Shown here piece after piece: positions 49,113-61,941 of a stretch of 64,000 bases of DNA. The stretch is taken from positions 1,116,001-1,180,000 of the forward strand of contig JAWWNJ010000028.1 of assembly GCA_037176885.1 (NCBI GenBank), read 5' to 3'. Position 1 is the first letter of the stretch. Each line of letters starts with the position of its first letter. Source of the stretch: Favolaschia claudopus (lineage: Eukaryota; Basidiomycota; Agaricomycetes; Agaricales; Mycenaceae). The notes under the pieces are model-generated. The model was not told where the DNA came from, made no database searches, and saw only the letters and a list, made by a program, of their open reading frames with translations. A program made the translations under genes and the position numbers.

Positions 49113-50307
49113 TTACAACCCTTCCAACCACTCCTTCGAAATCTCATTCACCTCTTTCGGGTGAGACATAAGGGCCCAGTGATCGCCCGCGACTTCTTTC
49201 CGCGTCAACGGTCCCTTGATATACTTCTCGTGAGTTTTGTCCATCACGATAGGGAGCGCGACGAAGTCCTTAGTGAAAGCGATGTACAGGACGGGGTGAT
49301 GAATGTCTCGTGCTGACGCTGGGAGTTCTAGTGATTCGATAAGAACGAAATCATTTTCCGGAGAAAGGGCTCCACGTACTATCAGCCTCCGCTAGATTGG
49401 ATTCATCGATCTGCTGTTTGTACCAGCAGAGTGGGCCGCCGAGGCCACCACTGAGGAGGGATTTGCGGAGGCGGTCTTTATCCTGTGCGATGGAAAGGTA
49501 AGCTTGATTCAGTGATAAAATAATGAAGTGTGCAGCACCTCTTCAGACACATAGGAAGGAAGGGGAGTAATTCTATTGCTTGCAATCCATGCGCGTGTAG
49601 CGCCGTCGACAGACAGATGACTCTTCCATACTTCGGGCGTCTCGGGGTACAACAAGTTAATGAACGAGTCGATCTGAGAGAGTCAGGTAACTCGAATATA
49701 TGAGAGATTTAACAACGCACATTCTTCTCGATGATCGCTGCGGCATCCGGTTCCACAAAGAACCTCTGGTATGCGAGGAGGTCAACACCGAGAGTGTTCC
49801 TGAAAAATTCGGGCTGGGTAATTGGATTGACAGCCCCGTCTGCGGGTCTGTATCCTACGGCCAAGAAAGCGACTGCCGAGACACGTTGAGGAAAGTAGTG
49901 CAAAATGCAGGACACCGCGTATGAGCCCCTTCATTTGACGCCAGGCGTCAGCATTCTGCTTGAATAGCTCGATATTTTTGCACCCACCAGTCATGCGCGA
50001 TAGCAATAACCTGCTTCACATTCTCCGCATCCAAAATATCGACTTGATCCTCAGCGAGCCCCCGCCCGCCATAGAATTTCGTGTCAGTCGGCTTGTCGGT
50101 CCCGCCGTATCCGAGATGATCGGGGACGATGATGCCATATCCGAGCTGCTCGAAGAAGGGCACCTGCTTGCGCCATAAGAAAGACGCGGAGGGGAACCCG
50201 TGGGAGAAGAAGAGGGTGGGTTTGTCAGAGGAGGATGGGGCGGAGAAGTAGTACGAGTAATTCAACCCGCGTTTGGTCTTCACTTGTTTGTAGTTCTTTT
50301 CGTCCAT
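49113..50307 (-). CDS. alpha/beta hydrolase, epoxide hydrolase-like
   Basis: Starts MDEKNYKQVKTKRGLNYSYY at 50307 and ends EWLEGL, stop at 49113, with about five introns. Core motifs: oxyanion loop HGFPSASFLWR; PDHLGYGGTDKP; nucleophile elbow AHDWGSYAVS, formed by splicing (intron inside the Trp codon), with Asp as nucleophile as in epoxide hydrolases; and GDHWALMSHP with the catalytic His. A cap region includes NPITQPEFFRNTLGVDLLAY and FVEPDAAAIIEKN. Expected reaction: hydrolysis of an epoxide (or a related substrate) to a diol through an Asp-ester intermediate. The cap tyrosines were not mapped. It lies beside the dehalogenase copies, which also use an Asp nucleophile on small molecules, so a detoxification or secondary-metabolism neighbourhood is possible. 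Confidence 0.85.
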
Positions 50308-50923
50308 ATCGTGGAGGATAGCAGGGAGGAAGTGAAGGGGGAGAGGCGTGGCAAGCGAGGGATTTTATGTACACGGTTGTTGCATGCTTATGGAGGCGCC
50401 CAACCACCGTCAGCTTCCACGAATAGTATCAGGGTTTGGTAAGCGCGGCGAATTTACTTGGGGAATTCGCCGAATTCGGAATATCAGCGTTAGTGAGCAT
50501 TGAGGGAGAAGGATACTAAGCACCATGATAAATCCACCAGTCCTTTATCAGCTTGCAACGTCGCAGGAGTGCCACAATCGGAGGGAAATGGCCGCTGATA
50601 CGCTGAGTGATAGATCATCGGTGCTGACTTTCAGAATTCGAATTCACAGGCGAGGGAGGGTGCTGCAACATCTCACTTGCAATTCGGACAGAAGATCATC
50701 AAGATGCGATTCTGGAGAATGAAAACCACCGAGGGAATCAGAGCGAAAGAGCATTATGTTCTTTCTCGACCACAAATTCAGCTCGCAGAATAACATAACT
50801 CGATCTAAGTATTGGATGAGCTAGAATTTGATGCAATTTGAAGAGCAGCTTGCCACCCGGTGGGAGTATATGTTACCATTTACATTTGTCCAAAACTTCT
50901 TCCGCACATAGTGGACTGCAAGG
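50308..50923. other. intergenic, nothing recognised
   Basis: About 600 bases between the hydrolase promoter and the 3' end of HAD-A. No gene seen. Confidence 0.5.
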
Positions 50924-51943
50924 TCAATTGCCCGCGAGTAGCTTGGCGAGTTCTTCAAAGGACTGGACCACCACGTCGACATCTCCACCTTCCCCCTTCG
51001 ACTTGACCTCCCCCACACCTGCATCCTCTCCCTGCCGCGGAATATAGACAGTTCGCATTCCGACCCCGGCCGCAGCACGGAGGTCGTACACATGCGCCGC
51101 CACCATCGCGCAATTTTGGGGGTCCAAAGATAGATGCTTGACGGCCCCGAGGTAGACTTTGAGGTCGCTACGAGCGATATTAATGCTGTGGCTTGGGACA
51201 GGAAAATTCGACCAACGCACGGTTTGAAGGATCCAAATAGCTCAGCAGAGAATATGGTATCCCATGGGAGGTCGGCGTGTTTGGCCATATCCACTAGGAG
51301 ACGGACGTTCCCGTTCGAGAGGGTCGCGATTATTACCTCTTTCTTTAAATTGTAGAGACCGGGAGTAGAGTCGGGCCAGCCTGAATGAACGGAGCGTAGA
51401 TACATACCAAACTGACAGTAGAGGCAGGACAACGTACCATCCAAACGATGCCATACCAGGTTCAGCTCGTCCCGAGCCTGGCTTGTGAGTTTGTCGCTGA
51501 GAGCTTTCCATTTTTCCGAGGTCAAGATGTCTTCGAGTATCTGCACGAGTCGGCACGACATTAGACGCGATAGAACTAACTGGACGAAGTTCGTACCTCT
51601 CTATGCATGATATCAACGCTAGACGGCCCTTTGCCTCCTTGGGCGATTCGTCGTCTAAGAGGAAGCATTCATTGATTTCATTTTAGGAATAAATAAGTTG
51701 ACTCGTCGACGTACGTATTCTCAAGATATCCTCGTCTCCAAGTTGTCGCAAACTCCTTCCAATCTCCCTCTAAAAATTATTTCGCGTTGAGGGGAAGAAA
51801 TAACTGGGGCACAATAAGAACGAACCAATCCCGTGCTGCTTCCCAACCCTCTCTAGTTCTTTCGTTACCGACCCATGCCAATCTACCACCGTCCCGAAAA
51901 CGTCAAACAATAAGGCTTGGACGCCTGGAAGTGGGGAGGACAT
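50924..51943 (-). CDS. HAD-A: L-2-haloacid dehalogenase-like protein, intact copy
   Basis: Six exons on the minus strand starting MSSPLPGVQALLFDVFGTVV. Motif I is FDVFGTVVDW with the nucleophilic Asp. Motif II is ATLSNGN (Ser). After the SFKP intron, motif IV region is MVAAHVYDL. The order SFKP, KVYLGAVKHL, VAAHxxDL matches type II haloacid dehalogenases. These hydrolyse the C-halogen bond of 2-haloacids, although many fungal members act on other small substrates. The C-terminus LAKLLAGN ends at 50924. All exons keep frame. The upstream neighbour on the same strand is TM-E, and the pair is repeated at HAD-B/TM-G. It differs from HAD-B by point substitutions such as HVYDL against HADDL. Confidence 0.88.
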
Positions 51944-52230
51944 TGTGAGCGGTGAGAGAGATGGAGGGAATTTGCGATTCGTTAGGATTCACGGTATCCT
52001 GGTCCATCGCCGACTCTGGTCTCAGACTCAGACAGGCAGTCCAAGATTGGTCAGTCTGAGTGGTGGGAAGCGGAAAGCCGGAAGGCCGGTAGTGACGCAA
52101 TTAAATTGCAATATTCGTGATATTCCCACAGTTGAAAAGAGAGAGAAAAAATAACCACCGTAGAAATACACGTGCTTACAGTCCAAAATATACCAAGACA
52201 TAATTGAAGCGCTACCGAACGCTTTCTGAG

Positions 52231-53540
52231 CTACACCTCCGCGTTAGGCTCTACTGATTGCCAGGCGGAACGGCATTGTAGTAATCCACTAGTTCGTTTA
52301 AATTTTACTTCTGGGGACGACTCGAAGTCTTCCGCCATATTTTTGAACCCAACATATACCAACGTGAAGGTCGGAACGATGTTCTGCAAAAATAATTACT
52401 CAAATTAGCTTCGGACTTGGTCTAGAATCAAGTAGACCTCCCATTAGCTGTTGCGCAATGGCCCGAGTAATGAGAAGCATCTCGAGATTCAGAAAATCGC
52501 CAATGACGAGGGTCATCATCACCAAAAGGTATACCGCGCCGGATTCCAGTCTGGGGATTACTGTCAGATGCTAACTCGGCTTCCTAGTTATTTTCCTACG
52601 TGATCCCAAGAGCTATCATGTAGCGTCGAGGTGTCGGACTATCGGGGCAAAGAATCGCTGAAGCTGCACGCCGTGCCCAAAATATTCGCCCGGCTGAAGG
52701 CACGAAGTTAGCGATGATTGATAATATTGAACCAAGAACATCACCGGTCAAAGCTGTAAAACACAGATTGGTGGTGGCCGCCAGGATATATGCGGCGTGC
52801 TCGTAAACAATGGTGCCCTCAGGTATTGCGGTCGTGTAGCATCCAATGCCTACAGAAATGAATATATATCAGGTCGTGCAGGCGATATTCAACGCAACAC
52901 ACCGAAAGTCAACACCAAAAGCAAAGCAGGCAAGATGATAGGCTTCATCTGACAAGACCAAATGACATAACATCGATACATCTGCGATGATATTATGAGA
53001 ATCTGGCACTATCGGTGCGAGAGTAAAAACTGAACGAATATGCAATCTGTAATGAAGCTCTCAAAGCATGAATACAAGATGGGATATAGGCAAGAAGCGT
53101 CACCCACTTGTTCACAACGAACGTCACACCCGCTGCGATATTCAATCCCCGCCCGACACGAATCATCGAGGTAATCTTCCCCTGATTACCCTCAACAATT
53201 CCTTGCAACAAATTCAGATTTTGAACGACGGTTGCGACTGTCACAGCGATTTGCGTGGTTCCCATCGCAGCCATTGCATAGCTTGCAATTATGAGTAGCT
53301 TGGTGCATGTACTCCTACGACGAGAAAGAGCATAGAGGGAAAGTAGGAACAGGGCAACGTAAAGACCTGCAATACAGGTCAACGCCTTCGACTATCAAGC
53401 GGGAAATCTCAGGTACCGTAGAGGACGAGGGAGATCTACGATCCTAATTTAAATGCCTGGAGGAAGTATTCATAGACATAACTCACCGCTGCCTGTGTCA
53501 ATAATATCTCCACCACAAGCCAGTTAATGCTGTAGTTCAT
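52231..53540 (-). CDS. TM-E: multi-pass membrane protein of the YRCYVxW family
   Basis: Starts MNYSINWLVVEILLTQAA at 53540. The 19-nt micro-exon is 53435-53417 (ISLVLYG). Exon 3 is LYVALFLLSLYALSRRRSTC, then ASYAMAAMGTTQIAVTVATV, VQNLNLLQGIVEGNQGKITS and GRGLNIAAGVTFVVN. The 22-nt micro-exon is 53057-53036 (FITDCIF). The next exon includes MYRCYVIWSCQMKPIILPAL. The last exon is NIVPTFTLVYVGFKNMAEDF followed by a tail with QSVEPNAEV, stop at 52231. Together with TM-F and TM-G it forms a tight subgroup sharing SLYxLSRRR, GTTQIA and EGNxGKI. Probably seven helices; no known ligand. It lies directly upstream of HAD-A on the same strand. Confidence 0.72.
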
Positions 53541-55277
53541 ACTAGTGGAACGTATGGCGGGTCGGAAGGAGAAGCCCGAGGAGTATGGCAAAACTACCAG
53601 CCTGTGTTCATGTTAAATACTGCGGCCGGTGTGGAAGAACAACATATAAATCTAATCAATGAATCATGAGAAGCTTGACAGATATACGGTCAACGTCTCA
53701 TCTCCGAGAGCTTAGGAAACTTCGAACTTACTCAACCTTGTTCATTGATACAACCGTAGCAGCTCATTTACGACTGCAAGTATGCGTATTTTTTGAGCTG
53801 TAGCGGAGCGTTTTCTTGCGTTATCTTTCTAGAATTGCCAAAAAAATACGATGACAAACACTGCATCGACATTTGAGACCCAGCTTCTGCCACCGACAAA
53901 ACAGGATACTTGATGGGTGGTGTTCCGCACAAGGCGGTGGCTACGTGGACCTAGATTGAAGCATGGTATTGATGGGAGACAATCGTTGTCTGCTCATCGG
54001 CTTAGCTAGGGTTGAGAGACGCGGGGAAGAAAAACACCTCTGGAGTTCCAAGACAAGCCAATTATTGCCGATGAAAGTGAAGGCGAAATCAATAAGGCTG
54101 TCAGGAAAATGTATGCACGACCCCCAATGCTTGGGCTACGAAAGCCGACAACCACAAAGCACTTTCCAATGGTCCACCTGGAGGTTGGAAGTACGATCGA
54201 CCCAGCCTCGAGAATGCATGTTTCTGGGTGCAGCGGGTCATCGTTACCACTTTCGTCGACGTTTCATGACACACTGTGGCTATTACCGCGGTACAGGATG
54301 ACTCGAATCTGAGTTATTGACCAGCACGGGCACGGGCACGGGCAGCGAAAGCCTCCGAATTCCGTTTGGTCGGAATCGGTGGACATTTGAAATGGCTGAC
54401 TAGTTTCGAGCCCGAGAATTATCTGCCTGCTCACTTTTGTGTATCCCGCGCTCATACGCACAAGACTCGGAGTACCAAGTAGATTATAGTAGAGCAATAC
54501 ACATCCAGGCTGGGCAGTGGGGCAGGCCCAGAGAGTAGGGGTGCAGTGACAGGAAGGCGTAGGGAAGATACGGCAATGGTGCAGGCAGTGGGTGCGTCGA
54601 AAACATCAATCAGGCAGAAAGATGTTATCGCACTCCCCTGCAAAGAAGTGGAAGCGTTGGTGGGGACCCGCATGACTCAGATGCAGTTCGCGGGCGAGTC
54701 TCGCCGCCTAGAATGGGCTTATCCGCTTCATCCCGCACAGCAAAGGGTCGAGGGTGGAGATACAGCGGACACATCTCGACGCAATGACCACCCTCATAGC
54801 GCGCCGCTCCCAGCGGGTTAACAGACATGGAGCGAAGTCACTAGCACTAGGCATCTGACGCGGCACGAAGCGGGTTCTCTGCAGGTATACCGTATTGGCG
54901 ATGGAGGGACGACAGAGGTTCCGGAGTCCAATTGTACTACAACAGAACGTCAGCCACTGAAGGTACACTGAAGATCAGGGCACACACACAGCCAAAAAGT
55001 GCGAAGCGTCCTTTGGAGCGGACACTACGCAAGCCACGAAGGTGAGGAGAAACATTCAGGACAAGAGAAGGCGAGAGCGCACCTTCAATCGTAGCATCTC
55101 GGGCATCGCTCCGCATCATCGACGTCCGAAGCTGCATCAAAAGGGCAACCCACGCACTCCGCTCGTTCCTGTCGCCTGCTCGATAGAAAGAGCCAGAACC
55201 GAGCAGGAGAGGCCGATGCTCGGTGCCTTGCGTGGGCGGGGCGATGGGAAGCCGGAAACAGTCTTGTCCTGACTCTT
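53541..55277. other. gene-poor block between TM-E and the decayed zinc-finger gene
   Basis: 1.7 kb. Several overlapping ORFs (54.1-55.3 kb, both strands) have no family motif. A short GCACGG hexamer run lies near 54.33 kb. It may be the flank of an inserted sequence, since this stretch has no counterpart in the other duplication unit. Confidence 0.4.
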
Positions 55278-55393
55278 TCTGGGACGTATTAGTCGGAATG
55301 AGTGTGGGGGAAGAGAGAGAACTCACCTCGGAATCATCTCAACATCGCACCCACAATGGGATAGTAACGAAGAGAAGCTTCATGCTCACGGTC
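55278..55393. repeat. direct repeat, copy 1
   Basis: About 116 bp beginning TCTGGGACGTATTAGTCGGA and ending near CTCACGGTC, matched by copy 2 at 56605-56724 with scattered substitutions and a small indel. On the minus strand it reads as an exon (DREHEASLRYYPIVGAML) followed by a GTGAGT...CAG intron, so it may be a duplicated exon-intron fragment. Confidence 0.7.
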
Positions 55394-55422
55394 TGTTCTA
55401 TGACCCGGCGCAATATGACGGC

Positions 55423-56590
55423 GTGGCGCCGCAGTCAGATGGGGTCCAGAGCTCGACCACGGCGAACGAGCTGGTAGACGAGTATGCTGGCGTCGATACG
55501 CCTGAATTGGAAGATGTCCCTGTGTCGGCCACCCCCGATGCCCTCTGGCTGACGGACATGACGAGAAAACGTTCCACTCGGAAGAAAAGGACGAATCCGA
55601 CGACAACACAGGGTCCACATGTTCGTCTGCAGTGAAGCCATCCCACCCACTACCCCTTCTCCTCTCGCGGGTCCATCAATTCTTCCTCGTACTCATGACG
55701 AGTCGCTGTCGTACCAGTCCGAGCTCACCGACCAGGAAGACTCTCCCGACGATGATGCAGACGGCGACTACGTCGAGACACAATCCCAGGCTCATAAGCG
55801 TTGTCAGAACAACCGTAGCAAGGCTGTACCAGCGCGCAAATCAAAGAGAAAGCGGAAGAAAGGAGCGTCCACATCGAAGACGACATCTGGGTCTTCTTCC
55901 TTCTCCCCCGCTTTCTCCCACTCCCACTCCTCCTCTTCTGTAAAGGAGCGACTACGTCGGTCGCCACTCCCCTCCTTCAAAACGTCTTCGCACCATCAGG
56001 GGCAACGCAGTGTCAGTCAACAACCAAGGCGCTCACTGCGCTCAGCCAGCACGGCGGCCGAGGGGAAAGGGAAGGCGATAGCTCCTGCCCCGTCAAGGGG
56101 TTCGCACGAGGAAGACGTCTACGACGGTGCCCAAGACGATGACGACTGCAACGATAGCACCTACGGCAGTACATTTTCCTTTTCATCAAAGCGTCGTAGC
56201 AGCAGGGCACAACCAGCACAGCAGCCGAATCGCCCAGCCAGCACAGCGTCCCCACCCGCGCAGTTCTCTTCAGACCTCACCGAGTTCATCCGGACTCCAA
56301 ACGGACGCCATCATTGCACCCTGTACGTTCACAGTGTTCGCACCAACTCGACCGAAAATGGAATCAAGAGGCATTTGAGCGACACACACACGAATAAGGA
56401 ATAGTTATCGTGCCCAGCTGGCTGGAATAAAAGTTTCCAGTGTGGCGAGCTTGTGCGGAGGCATCTGGGTGACTGTGAGGTGCAAACGACCACGGCATAT
56501 CGTTGCAAAATGTCTTTGAACACTCTTGGCGGGAGTAGTCCAGCGAAAGAGCTAAGCCTGATGCCTGAGTGCTTGAAAGAGCTGGATTGA
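55423..56590 (+). pseudogene. decayed C2H2-type zinc finger gene
   Basis: A Ser/Arg-rich open frame (55619-56404; KSKRKRKKGAS, SSSFSPAFSHSHSSSS, AEGKGKAIAPAPSRG) ends in a finger-like stretch, HHCTLYVHSVRTNSTENGIK then RHLSDTH. Tyr sits where the second Cys belongs. An in-frame TAG (56402-56404) is followed, still in frame, by CPAGWNKSFQCGELVRRHLG and DC, another finger with Trp in place of Cys, up to a TGA at 56590. A coding-like piece upstream (APQSDGVQSSTTANELVDEY, 55423-55620) is in a different frame and no sensible intron joins it. One stop, one frame change and two lost zinc ligands point to decay. It would have been a nuclear DNA-binding protein. An alternative is a real protein ending at 56404. 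Confidence 0.5.
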
Positions 56591-56604
56591 GGTAGCAGAA
56601 TCGT

Positions 56605-56724
56605 TCTGGGACGGGTATCAGTCGGAATGAGTGTGGGGGAAGAGAGAGAAAAGTCACCTTAGAAACGTCTCGACATCGCACTCACAGAGGAATAGTAGCG
56701 AAGGGAAGCCTCACGCTCACGATC
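56605..56724. repeat. direct repeat, copy 2
   Basis: Second copy of the 55278-55393 repeat, beginning TCTGGGACGGGTATCAGTCG. On the minus strand its exon-like part reads DREREASLRYYSSVSAM. The two copies flank the decayed zinc-finger gene. Confidence 0.7.
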
Positions 56725-57655
56725 GTTCCTCAATTCTCCACCATGCCCAGAGTCGTGCGGGGGGAAGCTGCCCAATGCCACCGTTTTGCCGGTCTTCCTC
56801 CATAACATCGTCCCGACACGCTGCTTCGCCAAGAGAGCATAACATCGCCGGATGATGATAGATTCTCGACTACGAGGTCACTCGACGTCGTGCAAGACAA
56901 AAATATGACGAAACGAAGGAGGGAGTGTGTCGAGCGGAGGACGGAGAGTTGGGCGCGTGAGACCCAAGCGGCCATCTGTCGACAGCACCCACATGAGCAC
57001 GGTTACCAACGAGGGCATTAAGAATTGAGACCAAAGAGGGCGGGGAAATGGCGGGTTGCTTGCAATCCTTTCTTGTTTTCTGGAAAGACCCAATAATAAG
57101 GCTAAGAGCTTGTTCGACATATTCCGAGGCTCATGAGGATGGATGCAGCAGCACCAGACTGTTCAGGCGTTCGGTGGCCGATTTGGGACGGAACAAGGGC
57201 GGAGATTGGCGGGTACGATGGCGGTGCTCAAATCTGATGCAGTTGACAGCGCATCATCATACTTACGGCTTGTTGAAAAACAACATTCTCACCGTTCAAG
57301 TTGGACAGTTCAAGATACATACGACGATGAGGACTCGTTGAGGACCCGTGAGGTGGTACTGACTGTTGTGTGCTGCTTCGTCTCCGAGATAGCGCAAGCA
57401 AATTCTAATTTTCGAATGAAAGATAAGTATGAACACCAAAGGTTCGAGCCGGAGCGATAGGTTCAAACTCTTGAAACTGCAGAATAAAATCTCTCTCGAC
57501 GCTCCGGAAGATGCCAGTCAAGACGTGAGATAAAGCGGCGGCGGGAAAATAAAGTGGTTACAGGAGATACAGACTCTGAAGTAGGAATATATATGTTTAC
57601 AGTCCGAAAGATATCGATACCAGCACAATTGAACCTCTGCTGAACGCTCTCTCGG
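56725..57655. other. gene-poor block before TM-F
   Basis: About 930 bases with short unsupported ORFs on both strands. Confidence 0.4.
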
Positions 57656-58977
57656 TTACACCTCTGTCTTGGGCTCAACTGATTGCCAACTCGAACCGCG
57701 TTGTAGTAATCCGCCGGTTCGATTCAATTGTACAAGGCTATGGTGTTCTGAGGACGCATCTTCCGCCATATTTTTGAGTCCAACGTATACCAGCGTGGAC
57801 GTAGGAAGAATGTTCTGCAATGATTATAAGTACTTAAATTAGCTTAGTCTGCAAGTAGACCTCCCATCAGCTGTTGTGCAATAGCCGATGTAATATGGAA
57901 CATGGCAAAATTTGAGCAATAGCTGATGGTGAGGGTTAATGCTACTAGAAAGTATATTGCGCCAGATTCCAGTCTGGGAATCGGTGTTAGAAGTCAACTG
58001 ATGCAGATGATGTTTCCATACATGACTCCAAGAGCTATCTTGTAATGCCTAGATGTCCCACTGTTGGGACCAATGACCGCCGAAGCTGCACGCTGCGCCC
58101 AAAATATTCGCCCAGCTGAAGTTACGGAGTTAGGTTTGGTTAATGATGTCGAACAAAGAATTCACCGGTCAAAGCTGTAAGACACAGATTGGTGACAGTC
58201 CCCAGAATATATGGCACAATCATTATCAGCCTCCCAAAGGCTGTTATTGTGATGTACAATCCAATGCCTACGGAAATGATAATATATCAAGTCGTGGAAG
58301 AAACAACCAACGCAACACGTTACGCGCCTGCATTTAATACTAGAAGTAATGCAGGCAAGATGATGGGTTTCACTTGACGGGACCAGACGACGTAGCATCG
58401 ATACATCTGGAATGACTTAAGGATCTGGCGTTATCAGTGTTGCAGTAGAAACTCAACGAAAATGCAATCTGTCATAAAGCTTCTAAGGCATCAATCAGTA
58501 CAAGATACTCATTGGCAAGAATCACCTACTTGTTCACAGTGAAGGCCACATCCTGTGCCAAGCCCAATTTCTGCAAGGTATAGACTGCGGAGGTTATCTT
58601 GCCCTCATTTCCCTCAAACATTCCTTGCAAGAAATTGGAATAGGTAAAGGCACCTGCGATCATCAGAGCAATTTGCGTGGTTCCCATCACAGCCATCGCA
58701 TAGCTTGCAATTATGAGGAGCCTTGTGCCTGTAGTCCTACGACGAGAAAGGGTATAGAGGGAAAGTAGGAAAAGGGCGACGTAAAGACCTGCAATTCACA
58801 TCAACGTCTTCGACTATTAAGCGGAAAATATTATGTACCATAGAGGACGAGGGAGATCTACGATCCCGATTTAAATGCTAGGAGGAGGTATTGATTGGCA
58901 GAGCTCACGCTTGTCTCTATCCAGACTCTCTTCTCCTCGACCCAGTCGATGTTGTAGTTCATACTTGTGGAATTCAT
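57656..58977 (-). CDS. TM-F: multi-pass membrane protein of the YRCYVxW family
   Basis: Starts MNSTSMNYNIDWVEEKRVWI at 58977. The 19-nt micro-exon is 58857-58839 (ISLVLYG). Exon 3 is LYVALFLLSLYTLSRRRTTG, then RLLIIASYAMAVMGTTQIAL, LQGMFEGNEGKITSAV and LGLAQDVAFTVN. The 22-nt micro-exon is 58479-58458 (FMTDCIF). The next exon is MYRCYVVWSRQVKPIILPAL. The last exon is NILPTSTLVYVGLKNMAEDA followed by a tail with QSVEPKTEV, stop at 57656. Relative to TM-E the order and size of every exon read are kept. It has no dehalogenase directly downstream: the 4-kb gene-poor block with the zinc-finger remnant lies there instead. Confidence 0.72.
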
Positions 58978-59695
58978 GGCGGGTCAGGAGGAGAGGGGAG
59001 TGTGGCAAACTATCAGCTGGTTCATGTTAAATGCTGCGGGCAGACGCGGAAGAATATCAGGCTAATCATGATCATGATTTACTGAAGCAAAAAAAAGCTT
59101 GACCGAGATTTCATTAGAGCCTCACCTCAGAAAAATTGGGCAGTACCCACTCGAGAATGGTAGATGTTGCTGGCCTAGAGCAGGCTCGTCCGCGACAATT
59201 AGCAAGTAGGCGGCGCATACTATCTGCATTCCGTGGGGGTCCGGTTGCTTGAATTATCTTCGATAATTATAGCAGTATCGACAGTCACCGCCCGACTCAC
59301 AGGTTTACCGCCATTGTTCCGCACAGAGCCATGGCTACAAACAAGCACTTGGAATGGAATGTTCTTCAGAACCGGGACCACGATACGGAGAATACACCTG
59401 CAGATCATCTGCCCTTGCCTCAAGTTACGAGTTGGAGCCTTGAAGACCAGTCGAGTGGCTTGATTCATTGCTGATCAACACGGAAATGCGGGGCAGGAGC
59501 AGCTACCGTATCCGGGTTCAAGATTCACAGGCGCGGGTGTTGAAACATCTCGATTGCAATCCAGACAGAAGATGGAATTCTGGAGAATGTAAAACACCGG
59601 GTGAGTCAGAGCAAAAGGGAACCATGTCCTGAGCAGCTTCCCACAGTCGCCGTTTAAATTTGTCCGAACATTTCCACACATAGTAGACCGCGAAG
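58978..59695. other. intergenic between HAD-B and TM-F
   Basis: About 720 bases downstream of HAD-B and upstream of TM-F. ORFs here have no motif. Confidence 0.45.
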
Positions 59696-61941
59696 TCAAT
59701 TGCCCGTGAGTAGCTTGGCGAGTTCCTCAAAGGACTGGACCACCACGTCGACATTCCCACCTTCCGCCTTCGACTTGACCTCACCGACACCGACATCCTC
59801 CCCCGGCCGCGGAACATAGACAGTTCGCATTCCGACCCCGGCCGCAGCACGGAGATCATCCGCATGCGCCGCAACCAGCGCGCAATTTTGAGGTTCCAGA
59901 GATAGATGCTTGACAGCCCCGAGGAAGACTTTTGGATTGCTACGAGCGATATCGATACTGCGGCTTGGGACATAAACATTCGACCAACGCACGGTTTGAA
60001 GGATCCAAATAGCTCAGCGGAGAATATGGTATCCCATGGAAGGTCGGCGTGTTTGGCCATATCCACTAGGAGACGAACGTTCCCATTCGAGAGAGTCGCG
60101 ATTATGACCTCTTTCTTAAGATTGTAGAGACCGGGAGTAGAGTCGGGCCAGCCTGAATGAACGGAGCGTAGATACATACCAAACTGAGGCTAGAGGCAGG
60201 ACAACGTACCATCCAAACGATGCCATACCAGATTCAGCTCGTCCCGGGCCTGGTTTGTGAGTTTGTCGCTGAGAGCTTTCCATTTTTCTGTAGTCAAGAT
60301 TTCTTCGAGTATCTGCGCGACATTAGACGCTATGGAACTAACGAAACGAAGTTCGTACCTCTCGAAACATGACATCAACGCTGGATGGCCCTTCGCCTCC
60401 TTGGGCGATTCTTAGTCTAAGAAGAAGAAGAAGTATTCATTAGTTTCATTTTCGAAGTAACGAGTTGACTTGCAGACGCACGTATTCTCATCATATCCTC
60501 GTGTCCATGCCGCCGCGAATTCCTTCCAATCTCCCTCTGGAAATGATACTGAGGGGGAGACATAATTGGGAAACAAAGAACGCACCAATACACCGCCAAA
60601 GTGCCGACATGATGCCACCACCTGGCGCGATCACCTTGATGGCGGCTGCATCGGAGGATGGGTCCAGGTGGTGTTGGGCTGGCACACAGCTGGAATTCTC
60701 AGGTGGTAGGCGGGGGCCTGCCAGCCATCCTCCAGCCCGAGGATTGCTGGTACGCGGCACACATTGAAGCTGCTGACCATCTTTACACATTAATGCCTGA
60801 CTGTATCCAAAAACATCATTTGAACTATGTCTGACTAGGAGGAGAAAGTAACAGTGCACCACTCAATGTTCTCCGTCGACGAGAGTGTGGCACTGGATTT
60901 CGTTTCGTTGTCGCGGAGGTTTGCACGTGACTTGGTCCGTGCACATGTTGCTTTCTGATATCGATCATCCTCGGCTCACACCGTCGCGACTTGCTCTTAA
61001 CCGCCACCATCCCTCCTCCCCACATCCCATCTAGCTCTCGTCGATGCTCTCCGGGGGCCTCTCCTTGTCCTCACGCTCCAAGCAGCACGATACACACCCC
61101 TGCCATCACTCTGAGGCTTGTCGTCCCAATCAAGACTATCGCAAGCTTGCGACTATGCGTTTGTACTACTGCCGTCCCTCGCTTTCAAGCCAGTCCTAGG
61201 TCCCTTGTGTCAAGATGTTCAAATTTGTCGACGCAAATTGCTCTTTCTTCAACTCAAATACTCAAGCAGCTCATGTCTAGAAGTCTGAAACGCGCTGGAA
61301 TCCCTCAAAGTCCCTCAACCCTTTCAAGCTGCTCAAGCTGCTCAATAAGGGCTCGAAGTTGCTTGCCGCTTTCAAGTTGACTCAGGCCATGAAGTTGTTT
61401 GGTCACGTCTCGAAGTCATTCCTCGTCATCAAGACACCCAATCACTGAAGCTTTCTGTGTCGAGGCGGAGGCGGAGTATGAGCTGGTTGTACAGTGATAA
61501 CGCTCAGGTGTGTTTTGTGTTCAATCGCGGCTTACCTTATTCTATCGCTAACACAGTTTGCAGATGATTAAACTTCCATTGACCTTCTCCTGAGCTGCAT
61601 ATCTCTAGCAACGACGACCGTGAAACGACACAACGCTTATGTGTGTCAACGACTCCCTCTACTGTTTCTATTCCACCCTTCAGCCCGGGCGTAGCTCATA
61701 ATAGGTCTGCAGGCGGACGATGGCGAGAACCATGGTTATTTCTCTATACGTAGTATTTACCCTGCTCCCAATATATTATATTCGCCCTATTTCGTGTCAT
61801 TTTGTCAACAAGTATGTGGTTCAGTCGAGCAGCCGAAAGAGTGTCCCGTTACCGGCCGAACATACAGCTGAGCACCAGCCGAACCTGGAGTCATGCTGGA
61901 CCCATTGACGACTGAAGCTGGGATCCAGCAGACCGGGAATT

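Larger units (their letters stand above)
50924..53540 (-). repeat. segmental duplication unit 1 (TM-E + HAD-A)
   Basis: Membrane gene followed on the same strand by a dehalogenase. The same order recurs as TM-G + HAD-B (59696-64000). Matching exons are collinear and visibly similar at the base level, for example the first dehalogenase exon (51828-51943 against 62609-62721) and the exon around 51.24 kb against 60.0 kb. Confidence 0.8.
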
